Origin: Ruminococcus sp.
GTDB taxonomy: Bacteria; Bacillota; Clostridia; Oscillospirales; Ruminococcaceae
DNA: 64,000 nucleotides
Assembly: GCA_017542125.1 (NCBI GenBank)
Contig: JAFXXU010000062.1
Span: 1 to 64,000, forward strand
Direction of reading: 5' to 3'
Part shown: piece after piece, positions 1 through 7,015 of the stretch
Layout: each line of letters starts with the position of its first letter
How positions within the stretch are numbered: position 1 is the first letter of the stretch
The notes under the pieces: model-generated
Databases searched by the model: none
The model's input: only the letters and a program-made list of their open reading frames with translations
What the model was told of the DNA's origin: nothing
Translations under genes and position numbers: made by a program

Positions 1-118
1 CAACTTGTTGACACTATTCTCCTTGCCGGGCGCCAGCCCGCCTGCGTCGAATTTAGGCAATCTGACGAAAACCTGGACTTCGCATCTGACGCACAGGGGT
101 CGTGCGGTGTTGCCTTAA
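1..118 (-). repeat. Partial copy 1 of a short inverted-repeat (MITE-like) element
   Basis: The right end, 97-118, is the same 22 bp as the terminal repeat of the complete element at 29135-29372 (core GGTGTTGCCTTAA). Read on the minus strand it also shares the CTGTGC-TCAG box, the TTTTCGTCAGATTGCC and AAATTCGACGCAGGC blocks and a CAAGGAGAAT box with that copy. The window start cuts off the remainder. There is no coding potential. It is probably a non-autonomous mobile element or its remnant. Confidence 0.75.
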
Positions 119-153
119 GCAAAAACTTTGAAAATCTTTGTTGAATATCGCCT

Positions 154-182
154 TTGACATCAAAAAATATTTTTGCTATAAT
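154..182 (+). promoter_or_regulatory. Consensus sigma-A promoter
   Basis: TTGACA (154-159), a 17-bp spacer and TATAAT (177-182) form a perfect vegetative promoter. The transcript would begin near 189. It would cover a small open frame (230-328) and an RNA segment in which CACGTT (near 213) can pair with AACGTG (near 272). Confidence 0.75.
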
Positions 183-229
183 ATTCAGGTAATAATATTA
201 TAGCACTGACACACGTTGTATTCTCAGGA

Positions 230-328
230 ATGCGTAAATCTGATCACGGAATCCAGCCGCTGATCAGAACGTGCTTCAAAGCTATATTCAGAAGAAAAGC
301 CGAAACAGCTCAGGCTGTAAAGGCGTAA
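230..328 (+). CDS. Possible 32-residue basic peptide
   Basis: A short frame starts at ATG 230, about 40 nt downstream of a perfect promoter, and ends at TAA 326-328. The peptide is basic (begins MRKSDHGIQP, several Arg/Lys) and has no recognisable domain. The ribosome site is poor: AGGA touches the start. The same DNA can fold, with an inverted repeat around TGATCA and the word GCGTAA that recurs in the three downstream leaders. It may therefore be structured RNA and not a gene. I do not recognise a family. Confidence 0.25.
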   Translation: MRKSDHGIQPLIRTCFKAIFRRKAETAQAVKA

Positions 329-347
329 TATTTGTGCAAAACTCCCT

Positions 348-376
348 TTGCATTTTCTTTCGGAAAGTGCTATAAT
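348..376 (+). promoter_or_regulatory. Promoter of the carD-like gene
   Basis: TTGCAT (348-353), a 17-bp spacer and TATAAT (371-376). Transcription should start near 383, so the hairpin at 385-433 lies at the extreme 5' end of the mRNA. Confidence 0.7.
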
Positions 377-384
377 TATATCAG

Positions 385-441
385 AGAACGTGTAGCAGTT
401 ACTGCGTAAGTCCAGTTACTTGCTTCACGTTCTATTTTTTT
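385..441 (+). promoter_or_regulatory. 5'-terminal hairpin leader A with U-tract
   Basis: AGAACGTG (385-392) pairs perfectly with CACGTTCT (426-433), and an inner AGC/GCT and AGT/ACT helix encloses a loop containing CTGCGTAAGTCC. A T7 run follows, then the ribosome site. The same layout recurs before the next two genes. It looks like an attenuator or a protein- or ligand-bound leader. I cannot match it to a known riboswitch class. Confidence 0.65.
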
Positions 442-455
442 GCGAGGTGATACTT

Positions 456-953
456 GTGTATAAAGTTGACGATATGGTAATGTACGGCTCATTCGGTATA
501 TGTAAGGTCACAGCGATAGAAAAGCGTGATCTTACAGGAGAAGAACAGGAATACTATATTCTCAAACATATATACACTGATAAAAACATCTTCTATGTAC
601 CGACCAATAACGACAAGGCTCTCAGTAAGATGCACCCGATATGTTCAAAAGCAGAGGTCGATGAGCTGATCTCCCACATGAACTCTGAGGGTCTTATATG
701 GATAGACAACGACATCAAGCGTAAGGAAGAATACAGCCGCATTATAAAGGATGCAGACAAGCACGAGATCATCAGGCTCATCAAAACGCTGTACCTTCGC
801 CGTAAGGAGCTTGCTGAAAGTGGAAAGAAGCTTCGTTCCACGGAAGAGAATTATCTTAGTCTTGCAGAGAATATGCTGTTTGAGGAGTTTGCCTACGCTC
901 TTGATATCGACAAAAGCGAAGTTGTTGAATATATTGAAAAGCATATCGCATGA
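456..953 (+). CDS. CarD family transcriptional regulator
   Basis: This 165-residue protein begins with the CarD/TRCF RNA-polymerase-interaction fold: residues about 2-60 hold the typical pattern VYKVDDMVMYGSFGICKV and YYILK. The rest is helical, as in CarD/CdnL proteins. Family members bind the RNA polymerase beta subunit and modulate open-complex formation. I chose GTG 456 because GAGGTGA (444-450) sits just before it. The upstream in-frame ATG 420 lies inside the leader hairpin. The gene has its own promoter and a 5'-terminal hairpin, is AT-richer than most of the window, and precedes two genes with the same leader type. Its promoter targets are unknown. Confidence 0.8.
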   Translation: MYKVDDMVMYGSFGICKVTAIEKRDLTGEEQEYYILKHIYTDKNIFYVPTNNDKALSKMHPICSKAEVDELISHMNSEGLIWIDNDIKRKEEYSRIIKDADKHEIIRLIKTLYLRRKELAESGKKLRSTEENYLSLAENMLFEEFAYALDIDKSEVVEYIEKHIA

Positions 954-973
954 GATTTGTGAAAAAACACAAT

Positions 974-1002
974 TTGAAAAATCACGGAAAATTTGATATA
1001 AT
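974..1002 (+). promoter_or_regulatory. Promoter of the 79-residue protein gene
   Basis: TTGAAA (974-979), a 17-bp spacer and TATAAT (997-1002). The distance from the -10 box to the leader hairpin (8 nt) equals that upstream of the carD-like gene. Confidence 0.7.
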
Positions 1003-1010
1003 TAGTACAT

Positions 1011-1061
1011 AACGAGTAGCAATTCTGCGTAAGTCCGGTTATTGCTGCTCGTTTTATTTTT
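1011..1061 (+). promoter_or_regulatory. 5'-terminal hairpin leader B with U-tract
   Basis: AACGAG (1011-1016) pairs with CTCGTT (1048-1053). A T-G wobble and AGCAAT (1018-1023)/ATTGCT (1041-1046) continue the stem to 13 pairs. The loop holds CTGCGTAAGTCCGG, nearly identical to leader A, while the outer stem differs by compensating changes. A T-rich run and ACGGAGG ribosome site follow. Confidence 0.65.
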
Positions 1062-1080
1062 TTTACGGAGGTAGATCATA

Positions 1081-1320
1081 ATGAAAAGAATCAAAGAAGC
1101 GTGTATCTGCCAGACACTGCATTTTATGCTCAAGGAAGATGTCGGTCACGACTACGCTGTCAAGGTCGTAAAGGAAGAAATCACAAAGTACAAAGCTTCA
1201 CTCGAAAGAAGCAGAACAAAGTACAAGATACTCGAAGAAACCGAGCAGCCTGACGGCTCTGTTATCATCAAGATCAAGAAGCAGTACAACACTGCTCCTG
1301 TCGGCTCTTATCTCGACTGA
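1081..1320 (+). CDS. Conserved-looking 79-residue protein of unknown function
   Basis: Starts at ATG 1081 behind a strong ACGGAGG site. The protein is soluble and charged. Residues 1-45 look helical (ICQTLHFMLKED then EEITKYK). Residues 46-79 include a possible beta hairpin (YKILEETEQPDGSVIIKIKKQY). There is no membrane segment, signal peptide or Cys motif apart from CIC near the start. It is expressed from its own promoter with the island's hairpin leader. My impression is that similar small proteins are common in gut Clostridia, but I know no assigned role. Confidence 0.75.
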   Translation: MKRIKEACICQTLHFMLKEDVGHDYAVKVVKEEITKYKASLERSRTKYKILEETEQPDGSVIIKIKKQYNTAPVGSYLD

Positions 1321-1341
1321 TATAACAGAATAGCAGATCAA

Positions 1342-1387
1342 ACAGCGTGTGGCGTAAGCGTAATTCCGGCTTATAGCTTCACGCTGT
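1342..1387 (+). promoter_or_regulatory. Hairpin leader C upstream of the MATE gene
   Basis: ACAGCGTG (1342-1349) pairs with CACGCTGT (1380-1387). An inner TAAGC (1355-1359)/GCTTA (1369-1373) helix retains the words GCGTAAG and TCCGG found in leaders A and B. A weak promoter (CTGTCG 1298-1303, 17 bp, TATAAC 1321-1326) would start RNA just upstream. The U-tract is weaker here (TATTTATT). AGGAGG follows. Confidence 0.55.
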
Positions 1388-1407
1388 ATTTATTAGGAGG
1401 AAATCAA

Positions 1408-2850
1408 ATGGAACAAACCGCAAATCAATTCTTAGGGCTTGAGCCTGTGGGCAGACTGATGAAAAAGTACGCCGTGCCGTGCATCATTTCTCTGCTGGTG
1501 GGGGCACTCTACAACATCGTTGACCAGATATTCATCGCCAACGCAAGCTACCTCGGCTCTTACGGAAACGCCGCTAATACAGTGGTGTTTCCGCTTACTG
1601 TCATAGCTCTTGCGATCGCTGTGATGATCGGTGACGGCTGCTGTGCCTTTGTGAGTTTGAGTCTCGGCAGGAGCGAACCTGATAAAGCAAAGAAAAGTGT
1701 CGGAAACTCTGTTCTTATGACGATCGTGAGCAGCCTTATCCTTTGTGCCGTGTATCTGCTATTCAGCGACGGCATCATCGCTATGTTCGGCGGTACGGTC
1801 AATGAAGAAACCTTCCGTCACTCAAAGGAATATTTCTTCTGTATCTCGCTTGGAATCCCGTTCTATATGTTCGGACAGGCTATGAACCCTGTGATTCGTG
1901 CCGACGGCAGTCCGAAGTTTGCTATGATCTCCACCCTTGCAGGTGCGGTATTGAATATGATACTCGATCCAATATTCATTTTCGCTTTCAGGTGGGGTAT
2001 GATGGGAGCAGCGGTCGCAACTGTCATCGGGCAGATCGTGACAGCAGTGCTTGCGATATGGTATCTTTGCAATATGAAGCTCGTAAAGCCTGCAAAGACG
2101 GATTTCAAGCCCGAAAGTGCAATTATCCGCAAAACGCTGACACTTGGACTTACCAGCTTTCTCTCGCAGATCTCCCTTGTGGCAGCAATGGCAGCGATCA
2201 ATAATATGATACGCAAATACGGTGCAATGGACGCTGTTTTCGGGCAAGAGCAGTATGCGCAGATACCTATGGCGGTAGTCGGCATCGTTATGAAGTTCTT
2301 CCAGATCGTTATTTCTATCGTAGTCGGTATGGCGGCAGGCTGTATCCCGATAGTCGGATTCAATATGGGCGCAGGGCTGAAAATCCGTGTGCGTGAGCTG
2401 TTTTCAAAGCTCCTTATAGCGGAAGCGGCTGTCGGCGCGGTCGCCCTGATCTTTGTAGAGTTCTTCCCACGTCAGCTTATCGGCATATTCGGTGCAGCGA
2501 ACGAGAGCAGTTATTATACTGATTTTGCAGTACACGCATTCCGCATTTATCTCTGCATGATGATATTTGCCTGTGTGAACAAGGCTTGCTTTATCTTCCT
2601 GCAAGCTATGGGGAAGGCTGTGGAATCTACTGCTCTTTCTATGATCAGGGAGATCGTGTTCGGTGTGGGCTTTGCGGTAATTCTGCCCCTGTTCTTTGGG
2701 CTTGACGGTGTGCTTTACTCAATGCCTGTGTCGGATATTCTTACCTTTGCAGTCGCTTTGTTCCTTATCATCAGAACTTATAAGGAGCTTAGTGCAGAGA
2801 GAAAAAGCAAGCCAGTGAACAGTTCTGAGCCTGTAAGCGAAGCATCTTAA
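1408..2850 (+). CDS. MATE family multidrug/sodium efflux transporter
   Basis: This 480-residue, 12-helix membrane protein carries the two MatE repeats and the MepA-like N-terminal pattern (PCIISLLVGALYNIVDQIFI). Family members exchange Na+ or H+ for cationic drugs or metabolites across the cytoplasmic membrane. Length is normal and the frame is intact. The start is ATG 1408 with TAGGAGGAAATCAA directly before it. It is the last gene of the AT-richer island and shares the hairpin-leader arrangement with the two genes upstream. Substrate cannot be read from sequence. Confidence 0.9.
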   Translation: MEQTANQFLGLEPVGRLMKKYAVPCIISLLVGALYNIVDQIFIANASYLGSYGNAANTVVFPLTVIALAIAVMIGDGCCAFVSLSLGRSEPDKAKKSVGNSVLMTIVSSLILCAVYLLFSDGIIAMFGGTVNEETFRHSKEYFFCISLGIPFYMFGQAMNPVIRADGSPKFAMISTLAGAVLNMILDPIFIFAFRWGMMGAAVATVIGQIVTAVLAIWYLCNMKLVKPAKTDFKPESAIIRKTLTLGLTSFLSQISLVAAMAAINNMIRKYGAMDAVFGQEQYAQIPMAVVGIVMKFFQIVISIVVGMAAGCIPIVGFNMGAGLKIRVRELFSKLLIAEAAVGAVALIFVEFFPRQLIGIFGAANESSYYTDFAVHAFRIYLCMMIFACVNKACFIFLQAMGKAVESTALSMIREIVFGVGFAVILPLFFGLDGVLYSMPVSDILTFAVALFLIIRTYKELSAERKSKPVNSSEPVSEAS

Positions 2851-2854
2851 TATT

Positions 2855-3004
2855 TTTATAAGGCCAAGTTTTTCCCTCGCCTTCCGCGCTCGCCGTAATA
2901 GCTGTATCAAACAGGCCTGTATTGCCAAATGTGGGCGCATAAGCCGCAACGTACAGCACCGCAAGCCCAGCTGCAAGCGTGCGCTTGAAAATGTTATGTT
3001 TCAT
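2855..3004 (-). pseudogene. 5' remnant of a secreted-protein gene
   Basis: A real-looking gene start reads leftward from 3004: AAAGGAGGAATAATATG, then a classic signal peptide (MKHNIFKRTLAAGLAVLYVAA ... TAITASAEGE). About 45 codons in, the composition changes, the product becomes unlike a mature domain, and the frame stops at 2789. The break coincides with the 3' flank of the AT-rich island ending at the MATE gene. I infer that the gene was truncated by the rearrangement that brought the island in. The mature function cannot be told. Confidence 0.6.
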
Positions 3005-3020
3005 ATTATTCCTCCTTTAA

Positions 3021-3070
3021 TTTTAGAAAACAAAAGCACACCCCACGGGACTTATCCCGCAGAGTATGCT
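3021..3070 (-). terminator. Hairpin with U-rich tail in the leader of the truncated gene
   Basis: On the minus strand AGCATACTC (3070-3062) and GGGGTGTGCT (3044-3035) form the outer arms, with GGG/CCC nested inside, and the sequence then runs into TTTTGTTTTCTAAAA. It resembles an intrinsic terminator placed between promoter and start codon. The stretch 3071-3340 shows no gene. It holds T-rich DNA and a repeated G-rich TGGTTGGGTGG-like run near 3260-3300. Confidence 0.4.
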
Positions 3071-3343
3071 GTTTCAACGTATGAAAAATGGGCGCAATTA
3101 GCCTGCCTTTTTTTGATTAACGATATATTACGCTGCCTTAGTCTGTCTTGGACAACTTTTGGTCAACAAAGTTATATGAAGCTGCCCGAAGTTGGACGAA
3201 TGTGATTTCGGTTATTTTTGCATAAATGGCTGTTTTGCGAGGGTTGAGGTTATGGTATGGTTGGGTGGGATGTTTTGGTTTAATTGGGTGGTTTAATACC
3301 ACAGAAAGCTCAAAAATGCAACACGGCAGGCTCGTTCACCCGA

Positions 3344-3376
3344 CAAAAAAAGAGACTGCCCGCAGGCAGCCTCTTT
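3344..3376 (-). terminator. Intrinsic terminator after rplL
   Basis: On the minus strand AAAGAGGCTGCC pairs with GGCAGTCTCTTT across a short GC loop and is followed by a T7 run. Confidence 0.85.
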
Positions 3377-3388
3377 GAGAGTCTTAAA

Positions 3389-3763
3389 TTACTTGAGCTC
3401 AACGGTAGCGCCGGCAGCCTCAAGCTTAGCCTTGAGCTCCTCAGCGTCAGCCTTGGAAACGCCCTCCTTGATAGCCTTGGGAGCGCCCTCAACGAGCTCC
3501 TTGGACTCCTTCAGGCCGAGGCCGGTGATCTCCTTAACAGCCTTGATAACGCCCATCTTAGCGTCACCGAAGGAAGCAAGGATTACGTCAAACTCGGTCT
3601 TCTCCTCAGCGGCAGCAGCGCCTGCACCGCCTGCAGCGGGAGCAGCAGCGATAGCAGCGGTAACGCCGAACTCCTCCTGGATAGCGTCAACGAGCTCGGA
3701 AAGCTCGAGAACGGAAAGACCCTTGATATCTTCTACGAATTTTAAAATCTTCTCTGAAGCCAT
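3389..3763 (-). CDS. rplL: Ribosomal protein bL12 (L7/L12)
   Basis: The 124-residue protein has the usual N-terminal dimerisation domain ([18 protein letters not shown]), an Ala/Gly-rich hinge at about 40-54 and the C-terminal factor-binding domain ([19 protein letters not shown] ... [12 protein letters not shown]). It forms the stalk that recruits elongation factors to the 50S subunit, anchored by L10. It lies 93 bp downstream of rplJ in the same operon and ends at a strong terminator. The rpoBC genes that normally follow are absent, and what lies beyond is a truncated gene and an island. Confidence 0.98.
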   Translation of the reverse strand: MASEKILKFVEDIKGLSVLELSELVDAIQEEFGVTAAIAAAPAAGGAGAAAAEEKTEFDVILASFGDAKMGVIKAVKEITGLGLKESKELVEGAPKAIKEGVSKADAEELKAKLEAAGATVELK

Positions 3764-3856
3764 GGTATTTTACTCCTTTTCAAATTATTAAAGTGTCGGG
3801 GGCGATGCCCCTTTTGTTACGCCGCCTCTATGCGGCATCGATGTGTGCCGCGGTAA

Positions 3857-4366
3857 TTACGCAGCGCCGTTCTCCTTGTCCACGATAGCCTGGATCGTAG
3901 CAGCAAGCTTCTGGAGGGGACCCTGGAGGGAGCCGACCAGCTGTGCCAGCAGGATATCCTTGGAGGGGATCTTCGACAGAGCCTTAACGCCTGCCTCATC
4001 ATAGATCTCGCCGTCAACGAAACCGCCCTTGAGCATAAATCTTTCGCCCTTGCAGTCCTCAGAGAACTTTCCGAGGATCCTTGCGGGAGCGGTCTGATCC
4101 TCAGCGGAAACAGCGATAGCGGTGGTGCCCTCGAGCTTGTCGGTCAGACCGTCGAGGCCGCAGTTCTTCATAGCGAAGCGGAGCATGGTGTTCTTCTCAA
4201 CGAAGTAGCTCACACCTGCCTCACGCAGCTCCTTACGAAGCTTGGTGTCCTCCTCAACGGTGATGCCCTTGTAGTCAACGAGCACGCCCGAAACGGAGCC
4301 CTTGAGGAGCTCGGTCAGCTTGGCGACCTTTTCCTGCTTTGCAAGCAAAACCTTTTCACTCGGCAT
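3857..4366 (-). CDS. rplJ: Ribosomal protein uL10
   Basis: The 169-residue protein has a typical L10 start (MPSEKVLLAKQEKVAKLTELLKGS), the GVLVDYKGITVEEDTKLRKE rRNA-binding region and a C-terminal helix that carries the L12 dimers. It forms the base of the ribosomal stalk. Upstream are a perfect promoter and an L10-type leader, implying autogenous repression by the L10-L12 complex. Here rplJL stand alone, separated by about 50 kb from rplKA, which is unusual for Firmicutes. Confidence 0.97.
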   Translation of the reverse strand: MPSEKVLLAKQEKVAKLTELLKGSVSGVLVDYKGITVEEDTKLRKELREAGVSYFVEKNTMLRFAMKNCGLDGLTDKLEGTTAIAVSAEDQTAPARILGKFSEDCKGERFMLKGGFVDGEIYDEAGVKALSKIPSKDILLAQLVGSLQGPLQKLAATIQAIVDKENGAA

Positions 4367-4385
4367 TTTTTGATTTCACCTCATT

Positions 4386-4540
4386 CATAATAGATTGCAG
4401 CGCATCAAAAAAATCCTTTCGTCAGAAAGACAAAAGGACAGTAATAAGCAAAAATATATTCTTGCTATTCCTTCCTCGGCCGGACTTCCGCCGAAACGAA
4501 GCTCGTTTCACACTGCCGGCTGTCTTTAGATACGAATGCA
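4386..4540 (-). promoter_or_regulatory. L10 (rplJL) leader RNA with attenuator hairpin
   Basis: The transcript from the promoter at 4547-4575 runs about 150 nt before rplJ. It contains the words GACAGCCGGCAG and GCCGAGGAAGG expected of L10-binding leaders. A hairpin follows (TCCTTT/AAAGGA, 4414-4438) with a T7 run just before the gene. L10-leader regulation is established in Firmicutes; the assignment here is by position and motif. Confidence 0.75.
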
Positions 4541-4546
4541 AGAAAT

Positions 4547-4575
4547 ATTATATCACACCCGCCCCCATTTGTCAA
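4547..4575 (-). promoter_or_regulatory. Promoter of rplJL
   Basis: On the minus strand TTGACA (4575-4570), a 17-bp spacer and TATAAT (4552-4547): a perfect match to the vegetative consensus. Confidence 0.85.
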
Positions 4576-4600
4576 GGGCCGGTAAGGGGATACCGTAAAC

Positions 4601-4628
4601 AAAAATATCGCCCCGGCAGGGGCGATAT
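4601..4628 (-). terminator. Terminator of the gene at 4640-5374
   Basis: ATATCGCCCC and GGGGCGATAT form a perfect 10-bp stem with a 4-nt loop, followed on the minus strand by TTTTTG. Confidence 0.85.
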
Positions 4629-4639
4629 GATATGCACTT

Positions 4640-5374
4640 TTACCAATCTGCGAAGATCGAATCCGCCTTCTTGTCCTTTTTGCGCTTCTTGCGGTTCTCG
4701 CGGATGACCTCCAGCGGGTCGCCGAACATTTCCTTGGCCTTTGCAGGGTCCAGGGGTTGTACCTCGGGCTGCTCCTCGTTCCCCAGGAAGGAGGTCATTT
4801 CCTTGAGCAGCAGCTTCTGCTCGAACACGGCCACCGCATCCTCACAGGTATCGGCCTCGCCGTTAACGAGTATCTCCTCGATCTGGTCTATATTGTCCAT
4901 ATAGTCCAGCGACATAAAGTCGATCCTCTTTTTCAGGCCGCGGTAGTAATCGTCGCGCTGCCTGATGAGCTGCTGGTCGCGGAGCTCCAGACCGGCGATC
5001 TGCTCCTTGATGCCCTCGTTGACCTCGTGCTGGTTATCCTTGGTATCGTTCAGACGGATCTTGAGGACGTACGCCGCAAGAATCGCAAGACCTGCGGTGA
5101 GAACGCCGAACACGATGGCGCCTACCAGCCACATCCCGGTGATGAGGAAGAGCAGCAGACCCATTACCAGGCCTATCGCTGCCGCAACTCCGAGAGTTTT
5201 CATGAACTTGCCCTTGAAATTGAATTCGTCCTCTACATCGTAGTCGTTATGTATATAGGTTTTAAGATATTCCTTATTTTGCTGATTGACTGCTACTGCG
5301 TCATCGAACTGATAGTAGCGCTGGAAGTAGTCCTTAGCTTGCTTAATTCGTTCAAGCTCGTTAGCCTCGGCCAT
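4640..5374 (-). CDS. Hypothetical protein with two membrane helices and coiled regions
   Basis: This 244-residue protein has a charged helical N-terminus (about 1-55) and two adjacent hydrophobic segments at about 60-105 (VAAAIGLVMGLLLFLITGMWL then IVFGVLTAGLAILAAYVL). A long, probably coiled, acidic region follows (KDNQHEVNEGIKEQIAGLELR). The C-terminus is Lys/Arg-rich (RENRKKRKKDKK). Start ATG 5374 is preferred over GTG 5386 because GAGGTG lies at 5390-5385. It is monocistronic with its own promoter and terminator. I recognise no family. The shape suggests a membrane-anchored scaffold. Confidence 0.7.
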   Translation of the reverse strand: MAEANELERIKQAKDYFQRYYQFDDAVAVNQQNKEYLKTYIHNDYDVEDEFNFKGKFMKTLGVAAAIGLVMGLLLFLITGMWLVGAIVFGVLTAGLAILAAYVLKIRLNDTKDNQHEVNEGIKEQIAGLELRDQQLIRQRDDYYRGLKKRIDFMSLDYMDNIDQIEEILVNGEADTCEDAVAVFEQKLLLKEMTSFLGNEEQPEVQPLDPAKAKEMFGDPLEVIRENRKKRKKDKKADSIFADW

Positions 5375-5431
5375 GTTCAAAAACACCTCAATTATGCATA
5401 ATAGCGCGTGTAAAGACAGTTATCCTTAAAC

Positions 5432-5460
5432 AGTATAACACACAATACATACTTTGTCAA
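5432..5460 (-). promoter_or_regulatory. Promoter of the gene at 4640-5374
   Basis: Minus-strand TTGACA (5460-5455), 17 bp, TATACT (5437-5432). The remaining stretch to 5626 holds no gene that I can support. Confidence 0.7.
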
Positions 5461-5626
5461 TCATTTTTTCAACGATTATTTGGTTTTTTGCTGTTGAAAG
5501 ATAAGGGGCTCAGAATAGGTCATCCTTTATCCGGAAAGGTCGCTCCGGGGTGTATTGTAATAATGGCGGTTTTTGCGGACGGGTAAAGATCAAAACTGTC
5601 TAAAGCGCCAAAAATCGGATTTGCGG

Positions 5627-5655
5627 TTGCAATCTGACCTTTGCTGTACTATAAT
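5627..5655 (+). promoter_or_regulatory. Promoter of the antiporter gene
   Basis: TTGCAA (5627-5632), 17 bp, TATAAT (5650-5655). The leader contains a small hairpin, TTTCGG-aaaca-CCGAAA, at about 5669-5686. Confidence 0.6.
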
Positions 5656-5705
5656 AGGTAAAGCGTATGTTTTCGGAAACACCGAAAGGAAAGAAGTGTT
5701 ATAAC

Positions 5706-6953
5706 GTGGATAAAATAGGTTTCTTCCGAGACCTGGCGATCATATTCCTCTGCGCGAAGCTGATGGGTCTGGGGGCGCAGAAGCTCAAAGCCCCCCAGGT
5801 AGTGGGCGAGATCGTGGCGGGACTGCTCATAGGCCCCTCGGTGCTGGGCTGGGTAGGGCAGTCGGATTTCCTCTCAATGATGGCGGAGATCGGCGTTATC
5901 CTGCTGATGTTCGGCGCAGGCATCGATACCGATATGAGAGACCTGCTCAAAACCGGTCCCAAGGCTCTGCTGATAGCCTGTGTGGGAGTGCTGATACCTC
6001 TTTGCGGCGGAACGCTGCTCTACGGTGCTTTCTACGGCTTCGGCACCTTCGGCAGCGATCAGTTCCTTTCGGCGGTGTTCATCGGTACGATAATGACAGC
6101 CACCTCCGTGGGCATAACCGTCCAGACCCTTAAAGAGCTGGGCAGGCTCAAGGGGCATATCGGCACCCTTATCACCAGCGCCGCCATAATCGACGATATC
6201 ATCGGCATCGTCGTCCTGACCTTTGTCATCGGCTTCAAGAACCCCGACAGCAATCCTCTCGACGTGGTGCTGCATACGGGTCTGTTCATAGCCTTTGCCC
6301 TGGGCGTGGGGTTTGCCGTCTACTATCTTTTCAAGCTCATCGACAAGCGCTGGCCCCATCAGCGCCGCATTCCCATCCTGGGTCTGGCTCTCTGTATGTT
6401 CCTGGCATATGCCGCCGAGGAATACTTCGGCATCGCGGATATCACCGGCGCATATGTGGCGGGGCTCATCCTCTGCTCGCTGCACGACTCCAACTATATC
6501 GCCCGCAAGATCGACATCAGCTCCTATATGATGTTCGGCCCCGTGTTCTTTGCCAGTATCGGCATCAAGACCAAATTCGAGGGCTTCACTCCGGAGCTGC
6601 TGGCATTCTCCCTGGGCTTTGTGGCAGTCGCAATGCTGACCAAGGTGATGGGCTGCGGACTTACCGCCCGCCTTATGAAGTATAGCCGCCGTGACAGCCT
6701 AAAAGTGGGCGTCGGTATGATGACCCGAGGCGAGGTGGCGCTGATAGTTTCCCAAAAGGGTCTCTCCGTGGGGATGATGGATGCCAAATACTTCACCTCG
6801 GTGATACTGCTCATAATCATTTCCTCCATATCCACTCCGATAATCCTGAAGCTGCTCTACCGCGGCGAGCCCCCGGAGGAGGGCTCGGAGGAAGAGCCGA
6901 AACAGGTACCGGCAGAAGCATCGAAGCCCGCCGAAGCCCTGACTGCACAGTGA
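5706..6953 (+). CDS. CPA2-type cation:proton antiporter (Na+/H+ or K+/H+ exchanger)
   Basis: This 415-residue membrane protein of about 12 helices belongs to the monovalent cation:proton antiporter-2 (KefB/NapA-like) family. The N-terminal half has KAPQVVGEIVAGLLIGPSVLG. The ion-binding region SAAIIDDIIGIVVLTFVIG contains the paired aspartates. MMTRGEVALIVSQKGL lies near the C-terminus. There is no RCK/TrkA domain, only an acidic tail. GTG 5706 is chosen because AAGGAAAG lies about 13 nt upstream; ATG 5667 has no ribosome site and would sit only about 5 nt from the transcript start. Its role is ion and pH homeostasis; the exact cation is not determinable. Confidence 0.88.
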   Translation: MDKIGFFRDLAIIFLCAKLMGLGAQKLKAPQVVGEIVAGLLIGPSVLGWVGQSDFLSMMAEIGVILLMFGAGIDTDMRDLLKTGPKALLIACVGVLIPLCGGTLLYGAFYGFGTFGSDQFLSAVFIGTIMTATSVGITVQTLKELGRLKGHIGTLITSAAIIDDIIGIVVLTFVIGFKNPDSNPLDVVLHTGLFIAFALGVGFAVYYLFKLIDKRWPHQRRIPILGLALCMFLAYAAEEYFGIADITGAYVAGLILCSLHDSNYIARKIDISSYMMFGPVFFASIGIKTKFEGFTPELLAFSLGFVAVAMLTKVMGCGLTARLMKYSRRDSLKVGVGMMTRGEVALIVSQKGLSVGMMDAKYFTSVILLIIISSISTPIILKLLYRGEPPEEGSEEEPKQVPAEASKPAEALTAQ

Positions 6954-6968
6954 ACCGAACACACAAAG

Positions 6969-6995
6969 AAAGCCCCGGGAGCTCCCGGGGCTTTT
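6969..6995. terminator. Shared bidirectional terminator
   Basis: AAAGCCCCGGGAG/CTCCCGGGGCTTT is a perfect palindrome between convergent genes, with T-rich flank on the plus side and T on the minus side. Confidence 0.85.
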
Positions 6996-7015
6996 GTTGT
7001 TCTTTTGATAGCTTA

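Noticed and set aside
2996-3205. 69-codon plus-strand frame upstream of rplL
   Set aside because: Starts without a usable ribosome site and reads through the hairpin leader of the truncated minus-strand gene; composition is non-coding.
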